Below are positions 55,501-64,000 of a stretch of DNA of 64,000 nucleotides, piece by piece. Where the stretch lies: assembly GCA_022059125.1 (NCBI GenBank), contig JAEUWY010000001.1, forward strand, positions 62,001-126,000. The letters are read 5' to 3'. The DNA comes from Corynespora cassiicola (lineage: Eukaryota; Ascomycota; Dothideomycetes; Pleosporales; Corynesporascaceae). Position 1 is the stretch's first letter; the number at the start of each line of letters is the position of its first letter. A model generated the notes under the pieces. It had not been told where the DNA came from. It worked only from the letters and a program-made list of their open reading frames with translations, and made no database searches. Position numbers and translations under genes: made by a program.

Positions 55501-55984
55501 CAGTTTTCCTTCGGGCAGACACTAAGAACAAAGCGTTAGCTCGCCACATTACAGATAGGTAATTGCGTGGAGAAGGCGAAATATCAATCAGGCGATAGAC
55601 AGCATCTCTCGTGACCTATGAGCATGTCGCGCCCAGCCGCTCGCGAAATGGTTTTCGCCATAGCCTTACCCCGCCTCCAACACGCCTGCTTTGCTGCGCC
55701 ACATTCTCGCCTACCGTCAGCCGCGGGGCACTTTCTGAAGATTTGTCAACCCAGCAGAATCGACTCTCAACATAGTCCGCACCGATCTACTCCACACCTG
55801 TCTTTCTGACTTGAGTCGCTCTCTCATTCGCCTTTTCCATCGTTAACGTTGACGTTTTGGCGTTGTGCTCTTAACGGACGAGCAAGCCGGCATGCTCCTG
55901 TCGCTTCACTCAGCCTGATGCGCTTGAGTTGCCTTCGAAACCCTATCCCTCTCGACTGCACCCTCTGACTCTCCATACAAAGCA

Positions 55985-58900
55985 ATGCGTCTTCTAAAGC
56001 ACACTAGCGAGGATGAATATGTTCTGACGAAGTTCTTAGTTGGCGATAAGATTCCTCCTTATGCGATCCTTTCACACACCTGGGAGGACGGCGAGGAAGT
56101 CACCTATAACGAGTTAACAGATGGCACGGGAAAGAGCAAGAATGGCTACAAAAAGATCCAGCTCTGTGGGCAGCAAGCTGAACGTGATGGCTTACAATAC
56201 TTTTGGGTGGATACATGCTGCATCAACAAGGCAGACCACGTTGAACTGCGGGAAGCGATTAACTCCATGTTTCGCTGGTATCAAAGGGCTGTCAAATGCT
56301 ACGTCTACCTGTCAGATGTTTCGAAATCTGGACAGACAGTAAACAATGAAGTCTCTGGGTCTGCTTGGGAGCCAGCCTTTCGGGGTAGTAGGTGGTTTAC
56401 TCGTGGCTGGACGCTCCAAGAGCTTCTTGCTCCCCCCTCGGTCGAGTTCTTCTCTCGGGAATGGCAGATTATAGGGGATAAAAGGCTTCTCAAACAACTG
56501 ATACACGAAATAACAGGTATTCCTGTGTCAGCACTTGAAGGCAAGCCGTTGTCCCAGTTCAATGTTGATAATCGATTGTTGTGGAGAGAAAACCGGCACA
56601 CCACACGCGAAGAAGACGGGGCATATTCATTGCTAGGCATTTTCGAGGTATATATAGCCCCCATCTACGGCGAGGGAGCGAAGGAGGCATTCCGAAGGCT
56701 ACTGGACGAGGTCAACAAACTAGAGAAGTGTATCCAAGGCCTACACCTTACCGACCCTCGTGACGACAAGAAGCGCATCGAAGAAACCAAAGGTGGCCTA
56801 TTAGGAGACTCGTATCGTTGGATCCTTGAGAATCCCGAATTCCAGCAATGGCAAAACGGCAATCAGGATCGGCTGTTATGGATCAAGGGTGATCCTGGCA
56901 AGGGAAAGACGATGCTCGTCTGTGGCATTGCCGACGAGCTGAGGAAGTCAATACCTAGCACAGATCTGCTGTCTTTCTTCTTCTGTCAGGCTACCGACTC
57001 GCGCATCAACAATGCTACAGCAGTCTTACGAGGCTTGCTATACATGCTTGTCGATCAACAACCATGGCTCACTATACATATTCGGAAGAAGTACGACCAT
57101 GCAGGAAGAGCGCTCTTCGAAGATGCGAATGCCTGGGTGGCTCTCTCTGAAATCTTCACGCACATGCTAGAAGATCCGAACATGAACAAGACATACTTCA
57201 TCATCGATGCACTCGACGAATGTATAGCATCGGATTTGCCAAAGCTGTTAGACTTTATCGTTAAATCAGTTAGGTCGTCTCGCGGTAGATGGATTGTGTC
57301 GAGCCGCAACTGGCCAGACATTGAAGAAAAGCTTGAGAAAGCAGAGAACAAGATGAGACTGAGTCTCGAACTCAACGCAAAGTCTGTATCCATGGCAGTT
57401 GAGGTGTTTATTCGGTACAAAGTGCGTCAGATAGCGGAGAAGAAAAAATACGACGAAAAAACACGAGATATTGTACTGAAGCATCTATATTTTAATGCAC
57501 ACGACACTTTTCTTTGGGTAGCGTTGGTATGCCAGAGCCTCGAGAACATTCCAAAGCGAAACGTTGCAAAGAAATTGAACGCCTTTCCGGCTGGCCTTGA
57601 CGGGCTATACAAGCGTATGATGCAGCAAATACACAAATCAGATGATGCGGAGGTTTGCAAGCAGATCCTGGCATTGGCCACGGTTGTTTACCGGCCCATC
57701 ACACTAGAAGAGCTGGTGACGCTTGCTGACCAGCTTACGGATGTGGCAGACGACCTCGAGTCTGTCCGTGAGATCATTGGCCACTGCGGCTCTTTCCTCA
57801 CCCTACGAGAGAACACTATCTACTTTGTTCATCAGTCAGCAAAAGAATTTCTATTCACCAACGCATTCAATGAAGTCTTTCCTTCTGGGAAAGAAGAAGC
57901 TCATTATGCAATATTTTCGAGATCACTCCAGACTATGTCTACGACGCTAAAACGAGACATTTACGACTTGGGTGCGCCAGGATATCCCGCGGAGCATATT
58001 CAATCACCAAATCCAGACCCATTATCGTCGTTGCGCTATTCGTGTATATTCTGGATTGATCATCTTTGCGACTGGAATCCTAATCCTTCTGTATGTAGGG
58101 GTACTGAATTACAAAATGAAGGAGCAACCCACAGGTTCTTAAGAAAAAAGTATCTTTACTGGCTCGAATCTCTTGGCATTTGTAAGAGCATATCAAAGGG
58201 AATAGTCTCTATGAGAAAGCTTGAGGTCTTGATACAGGTAACAGTTTTTTTAGAGATTCTGATACTCGTAACAGTTTCTAACCTATGTTAGGGAATGCCA
58301 GGCGCATCCGCGCTGATCGAGCTTGTTATAGATGCCCGCCAATTTTTATTGTATCACAAGCGGGCGATAGAGACCAGTCCTCTACAAGTATATACATCTG
58401 CACTCGTGTTCAGCCCAGCTCGTAGTTTAATAAGGCATATGTTTCAACAGGAACAACCTGAGTGGATCACAATAAAGCCAGGCATAAGAGACAATTGGAA
58501 TGATTTCGTCCAATCGCTTGAGGGTCATAGCGATACTGTTGACTCAGTCGCTTTCTCACACGACTCAAAACAAGTTGCTTCGGCGTCTTTCGATAATACG
58601 GTCAAGATCTGGGACATAGTCGGCAATGAATGTCTGAAGACACTTAAGGGCCATAAGAGTTGGGTCCGATCAGTGGCATTCTCTTGCGACTCAGCACGAC
58701 TTGCTTCAGCGTCATTTGATGAGACAATCAAAATCTGGGATACAAGAAGTGGAAATTGTGTATGGACACTTGAGGGTCATAACGACAGCATTTTCTCGAT
58801 CAGCTTTTCATCAAACTCAACATGGCTTGCATCAGCGTCCGACAGCATAATTAAGGTTTGGAATACAAACAACGGCAAATGTCTGCAAACACTTAAAGGT

Positions 58901-60442
58901 CATAGTGGCATAGTGTGGTCAGTAGCATTTTCGCCTGATTCTACACGGCTTGCATCCGCGTCACACGACTGCACAGTTAAAATCTGGAATCCAAGTAGTG
59001 GTGAGTGCCTACGGACAATCGCGGATCATAACGGTCCAGCTGAGTCAGTTGTCTTCTCACACAATTCTGCCTGGCTGGCATCAGCGTCTGGCTACTGTGC
59101 AGCTAAGATTTGGGATGTTGATAGTGGTGAATGCTTGCAGACGCTGAGAAGCAAGAGTAGCTCTGTCAGATCAGTCGCCTTGTCGCCGGACTCAGCATAT
59201 CTCGCGTCAGCGTCAGATAGCACAGTCAAGATCTGGAATATAAGTAGCGGCGAATGTGTGCGAGCACTCAAAGGTCATAGCGGCGTTGTGTGGTCCGTAG
59301 CATTCTCGCCCGATTCTGCACGGCTTGCGTCCGCATCAAACGATCGCACAGTTAAAATCTGGGACATATGCAATAATATGTATCTAGATATGGTCGATGA
59401 TAATGATAACAAGCCGGAGTGTACCACATTGTCAGGAGGCTCAACAGAATCTGCATTAGCGCCTATTGAGAATACGTTAAAGATTCGGGATATAAGCGGC
59501 GACGAGTTCCTGGGGTTGCTCAAGGGTCACAGCAGGGCTATTACTTCAATTACCTTATCGAAAGACCTGTTACGGTTTGCTTCCGCATCAGAAGACTGTA
59601 CGATTAAGATTTGGGATACAAGCAGTCATGAGTGTCTGCAGACGCTCGAGGGCCATGACGGCCCTCTCACTCTAGTAGCCTTTTCACACGACTCGACTCA
59701 GCTTGTATCAGCATCGCACGACTGTAAAGTTAAGATATGGGACAATAGTAGTTTCGAATGCTTGCAGACGTTTGAGGGTCATAGGGGTCCTGTTTGGTCG
59801 GCAGTCTTCTCGCATGACTCATCACAACTTGCATCAGGCTCACACGATGGCACAATTAAAGTCTGGAACGCAAGAAATGGCAAATGCCTACGAACATTTA
59901 AGGGTCACAGCAGTGCGGTCTGCTCGGTAGCCTATTCCTATGACTCGTCCTGGTTAGCATCCGCGTCGTACGACAACATGGTTAAGATCTGGGATATAAA
60001 TGGCGACGAGTGCTTCCAGGTGCTTAAGGGCCATAGTAGATGGGTCAGGTCGGTAGCCTTCTATCCTAACTCGGAACAACTTGTATCATCGTCAGATGAT
60101 TACACACTCAAGATTTGGAATTTGACCAGTGGTGAATGTCTTCAGACATTCACCATCAACGAAGCACTTCTCGACATTTCGATTGATGCAGACAGCCTCA
60201 ATCTCCGCAGCTCAACTGGAACAATTCTTTTAGCTGATAGCCGGAGAATAGCGGGTTCACAGAAGTTGAATTATCAAGGTTGGGCTTTAAGTTCAGACGG
60301 ATTATGGATAACCCATAATTCAAACAATGCAATATGGCTACCTTCAGATTACTTGCCATCTTGTTCAATTGTATCAGACAACATAATCTGTATAGGTGTT
60401 GGGTCAGGAGAGGTATGGACGTTCAAGCTCAACAATCTTTAG
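55985..60442 (+). CDS. HNWD gene C: HET-NACHT-WD40 NLR, 13 diverged WD units
   Basis: Exon 1 (55985-58237) and exon 2 (58292-60442) join over a 54-bp GT-AG intron (branch TTCTAAC) to about 1467 residues. HET and NACHT are nearly the same as in gene B (PPYAILSHTWEDGEEVTYNE; GDPGKGKTM; FIIDALDECIA). Exon 2 differs greatly: WD units such as CLQTLKGHSGIVWSVAFSPD and CLRTFKGHSSAVCSVAYSYD are diverged from one another. One unit near residues 1115-1157 has lost the GH and WD signatures (MYLDMVDDNDNKPE...TLKIRDI). This is an ordinary, non-homogenised propeller, in contrast with genes A and B. Intact frame. Predicted nonself sensor with a HET effector. Confidence 0.9.
58503..60150 (+). repeat. WD40 array of HNWD gene C, about 13 diverged units
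   Basis: Units of about 42 residues; nucleotide identity between units is low compared with genes A and B. One unit (about 59390-59515) is degenerate. Only one unit (about 59640) retains the CAGACGCTCGAGGGCCATG wording seen in genes A and B. Confidence 0.85.
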
Positions 60443-61398
60443 GAATGGTTTGTGTACAAATAGCTCAATTTCATAAACATTGTGTGTCTGCCTGATAAAA
60501 TTCCAATTCAAGCGCGCACATGTATACTGTTAGACTGCAACCTTGTGGTAAAGTACTTGAAATTCTCACTGATAGATAGGACGAATGACCCTTTCTGGCC
60601 ACGCCCCGGGGAACTTTCTGGAAACTACAGAAATGCACTAGGCTCTGCAAAAAAAACCTGTTCAGACTCTTCAGAAATCCCGTAAGGGGTTTTTGGTGTA
60701 GTGGATGTTTTCATGCAAGTTCACCTTCAGATGTTATCTGAAAAATCTCACACATAATAGGATATCCACAATCATCGTTTTCGCTGTCGTACATGCTTTA
60801 GTCTGGATTGTTGTTTCATGTGCAAGCCTTTCTTAGTTCATCTTCATATGGATCATAGATGGAATCTTGTTGAACTTGAAGTGTCGTCTTCTTTGCTTGA
60901 GTATTTTCAATTCCAATATTGTCTTCTAAATGAGGCAAGCTTTGCATACAGGTCATGTCCAAGGACCTTACTCTGACAACCATAATAACCGCAGATTACG
61001 AAGTCTGAATGAGAGTAATGGTTGCACTTTAGTGTGAGATCTAGACGGGATGAGTAAGAAGATGACTTGATTACAAATGGATTTTTGGTGTACATCCGGC
61101 TGCCGCCATGAACAGGGATAACCGCCGATCTTTTTCTGTCCAGATCTTGTGATGGAGACACCAGAATTCTTAAATTAAGGAAAGCCACTATACAAAGTTA
61201 TCAGTGATTGTTTGCTGTATGCGAAAGAGCGAGTGCCAAGAGTTTTCGGGTGCAGGTTCCGCTGGTGGCTGCATTAGGTCCTGAGACCCACCACGGGAAC
61301 CAGAATAGGACCCGACCTTAGTCACGCCCAGCGCGTGATTAGTGCGGAGACTGATTTCTTGCACTCCAATAAGTTCGTAAATAGCAAGCTTAGCTAAA
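60443..61398. other. intergenic between HNWD gene C and FunK1 gene (convergent)
   Basis: No gene recognised. It contains the inverted module copy at 61100-61325. Confidence 0.4.
61100..61325 (-). repeat. NLR-upstream module, inverted diverged copy
   Basis: The reverse strand reads, in the same order as the upstream copies, TTCTGGTTCCCGTGGTGG (about 61310) and then CATCACAAGATCTGGACAG...GATCGGCGGTTATCCCTG (about 61110-61155). It lies 3' of HNWD gene C, facing copy 3. Confidence 0.5.
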
Positions 61399-63884
61399 TT
61401 AGGCTTCGTTCCCTCCGCCCAAATCTTTCCATGCCTGCTCGAGTACGGACACCATTCGTGAGTACAGTTGGCGATCTTCCTTCAACCATCGCTTTCCCCC
61501 GGGAAACACGACCTTCCGTAGCTCCTGTACGCAAGGGATGAGCTGTTTACACTGCGTTGTAAACTCCTCTTCCACTTCTTTCGTAAATTTGTCTTCCTCA
61601 TCCACCTTCCCTTTTTTAATTTCCGCAAGCTTCTGTGTCGGTTCGTAGTTCCAAGAGTCATACCCTGTTGTGCTCCTTGAACGACCGGGTCCGTTCCAGT
61701 GAACACAAACCCAGAACAAGACCCAGAAGAACGACTCTAGATCGTGCATGAACGTATGCTCTTCTCCATAAAGTGCTCCGATCGCCATGAAAACTTTGGT
61801 TCCAGTTTTGCTCGGCGCTCCGGAGGCGCTCTCCCGGTCAATCTTGATGGCAAGGTCGAGATCGATTAAGAAACCATCGTCTTCGGCAGCATTCAACATG
61901 ACGTTACCCACGGATATGTCGCGATGTAGGATTTTCGCATCGAGTAACGACTCGTGCCCTAACAAGATCAGTCACGACCGCAAAAGAATACCTAGGGACT
62001 CACCTTTGATGCCTCCAATGAGGGCTTTTAAGATACTTGCCGGAGCACTTGCTTCATAGATGCTCTTTCCAACATCCTGCATGACAAGCCTTCGGTGAAC
62101 CCGATTCCTTCGACGTGGCATATCTTGCTTGACTGGCGAATTGGAGCATGACCGCTTCGAGGGCGGCATCGGCGCCTGGATACTGCTCGAGGATCTTTTT
62201 CTTGATGTTAAGAGAGTTTTGCTCCTGCCTCTTCCTGTGTCTGACGCACTTGAAGCCGTTATGTGCGTCACCGAAATAGAATGTGCTGCTCGTTGCAATG
62301 GGTTCCGTCCACTGGTGTCGCTTAGCCCTTTTCGCACATTATCCAGAACATCATCCACTTTATCACCAATGTACACTGTCTCATGGTGATAATACCGTGC
62401 CACGTTTCTGACGTTAGCTTCCGTTGCCTCTTTGAGCAGAAGGCCTTCCTCTGGCCGTTCTTCGTACTCCCACGAGTCCTTGATCACCAGCGCCTGTCCT
62501 GATGCATCCTGAAGGATACCTTTCCAGCATGTCGTGGCTCGACCAGCGACCGACCGCTGGCGTTTCATGACACCATCTAGTCGAATTCGCTCTATCTGGC
62601 CACGGCGTGATATATTGATCTGTTTTCCGTCATTCTCCACAATTGTGGGATCAAAACCCAACTCTTCGTCTGACATCCACAGCCAACCTAGGATAGTCAA
62701 TACGAACATGCGTGCATGCTGGTTAATATCGAACGAAGTAGACCCGACCACCCCGAGTCGATCAAACTCCCAAATGCGCATGATCGGCCCGCAGAGTGTG
62801 AAGCCTAGGACAAATCGCCGTGTGTCTTGCGCACTGAATATCTCTCTTGCGTATCTTACAAGATCCAGCCATGTTGTGCTGTGCTTATCCTCCCGTGCGC
62901 TGCTCTTTAACTCGCCTGGTACGAGAATATGTGACCAGTCATAACTCTCTTGAGTGCTCTCCTCAGACCCATTGCTTGAGTTGTATGCAAAGCCAATGTC
63001 TAGTTTTCGCTTGCTGATTGATCCAGGTATAGGCTTGTTCGGCATCGTGACGCACCGGCGGCGCTTTGAAGGATAAAATCCATCTTCATTTGCAAGTCGC
63101 AAGAATTGATCGACATGATAGCGAAGGAATTGCAAGACATCAGTTTCCGCACATCCTTCCGGCCACGACGCCCAGCCTGTGCCTTCTTGAAACAGCGCAG
63201 AGTCCCCGCGTTTGCAGCTCTGCAATACCACCGACGTCACCTCATCAAACCCTTGTATGCGACCAAAGAACTTATCTAGAATGTCTGGATGGTCGACCCT
63301 CAAGCCATCCTCCACTTCACTCTTGAGTATAGGGTCCACATTCTTCCTTAAGTCAGATGTATCTGCGAAGCTCCCAGTGGTGAACGACCAAGGTGTTTGT
63401 TGGAACAGCGTAGTACGCGATGGGCTAGGTGTCGAAGGCCTTGGAATTGACGCCAATGCTAGCTCTTCGAGAAGTTCATAAGTCTTATCCCAGATGGTGA
63501 TATCCGATCCATCACCAAGAATCATGACCAAGAGAGGTATGACGCGTCGCACATCGAATTCGCTGGTATTGATAGCCTGGTTGAGCTGAGAAAGATCGCC
63601 GAATAGATTCTTCCCTCCCCTGCTAGACGGTAATGCACGAGAAGCAGGAAGCGATTGGAGTGCTAGCACTAGATCAAGTGTAAGATCCTGGAGGGCTATG
63701 TTGGTCAGAAAGGCGCCATGAAACGTCGGGTGCTCTTACCTTCATTGTCGACTTGTTCGAGAGCCTCAGCGGGAATGAATGTACTGAATGAATCAGATAA
63801 GGACTGTGCAGATTCACGAAATGCATCCAGCCCGTGGCCTATAGGCTTTGCCTTGATTATCGCTGATCGAGATGCGCTTGTCAT
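61399..63884 (-). CDS. FunK1-family fungal protein kinase
   Basis: Exons 63884-63740, 63695-62004 and 61958-61399 give 798 codons plus stop, in phase, with introns of 44 and 45 bp. The N-terminal half is a FunK1-type extension (DILDKFFGRIQGFDEV; LVPGELKSS; WLDLVRYAREIF; RRFVLGFTLCGPIMRIWEFD; LVIKDSWEYEERPEEG with the probable ATP-site Lys). The kinase C-lobe has KILHRDISVGNVML (HRD, then Asn) and GFLIDLDLA in place of DFG, as usual for this family. A Ser/Lys-rich insert (TLLTSRKRSSSS, PSKRSC) lies between. Probably a Ser/Thr kinase; physiological role not established for the family. The start MTSASRSAIIKAK at 63884 is the first ATG in frame. Intact. Confidence 0.88.
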
Positions 63885-64000
63885 TGCGATGAAACGAAAC
63901 GGATGGCGCGCTCGAAGAGTAGACACGAACGGGGGTCGTGGGACGACCAAAGAAGATCCATGAGAGAAGTGTGCTGACGTTGAAAATGCGCAGACGTGTA
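63885..64000. other. 5' flank of FunK1 gene at window edge
   Basis: Promoter-side sequence only; no feature recognised. Confidence 0.3.

Noticed and set aside
29265..64000. Interpretation of the NLR island as part of a Starship giant element.
   Set aside because: NLR-type cargo would fit, but no DUF3435 tyrosine-recombinase captain or recognisable element boundary is seen in this window. It would need the flanking sequence.
1..64000. CRISPR arrays, rRNA genes or bacterial operons.
   Set aside because: Direct repeats here are coding WD/ankyrin units without spacers, and gene structure is plainly eukaryotic with spliceosomal introns.

Overview
This window is chromosomal DNA of a filamentous ascomycete (Pezizomycotina). 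Introns are mostly 44-78 bp, with GTRNGT-like donors, CTRAY-like branch sites and AG acceptors. The gene families are fungal-specific: Zn2Cys6 regulators, HET-NACHT-WD40 proteins, FunK1 kinases, fungal PD-(D/E)XK proteins and Fot1/pogo transposons. The combination suggests a Dothideomycete such as a Pleosporales species; that placement is inference. It is an accessory, transposon-rich region.

0-25 kb: scattered catabolic or secondary-metabolism type genes separated by transposon debris. These are an alpha/beta hydrolase cut by the left edge, a CocE-type hydrolase whose 5' half is a LINE gag fragment, an intact four-exon major-royal-jelly/yellow-like secreted protein, a broken Zn2Cys6 regulator, an intact five-exon aldehyde dehydrogenase, a truncated DUF3455-like gene, an intact secreted GMC oxidoreductase, a short-chain dehydrogenase and an alpha/beta hydrolase. 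An exact 10-mer, CTTGGCGAAA, lies upstream of essentially every one of these genes. It could be a shared regulatory site or the end of an old dispersed repeat.

25-29 kb: two coding-intact Fot1/pogo elements, one nested in the terminal inverted repeat of the other. Further copies are at 4.7-6.5 kb (decayed), 6.5-6.9 kb and 21.5-22.7 kb (truncated) and 39.8-41.6 kb (coding-intact). A 138-bp solo-LTR-like repeat carrying a nested 522-bp Mutator-like MITE is at 20.7-21.3 kb.

29-64 kb: an NLR island. It holds an ankyrin NLR with nine nearly identical ankyrin units, three HET-NACHT-WD40 (HNWD) genes with 10, 15 and 13 WD units, two PD-(D/E)XK-nuclease-like genes each placed head-to-head with an HNWD gene, and a FunK1 kinase. 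Also here are a Zn2Cys6/fungal_trans regulator, a small cysteine-rich secreted protein and an EXD1-like 3'-5' exonuclease. A roughly 230-bp module recurs upstream of the NLR genes, and inverted partial copies lie on the far side of the NLR blocks.

The most striking structure is at 35.5-46.5 kb. Two HNWD genes face each other around an intact Fot1/pogo element, and their WD40 exons and 3' flanks are mirror images that meet exactly at the two ends of the transposon. The right-hand gene has a HET-NACHT exon and 5' flank like the third HNWD gene (56-60 kb) but a WD40 exon like the left-hand gene. It therefore looks like a chimeric NLR built by transposon-associated inverted duplication plus domain shuffling. 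The region as a whole reads as a nonself-recognition (heterokaryon-incompatibility type) repertoire being diversified by WD/ankyrin repeat turnover, exon shuffling and mobile elements.
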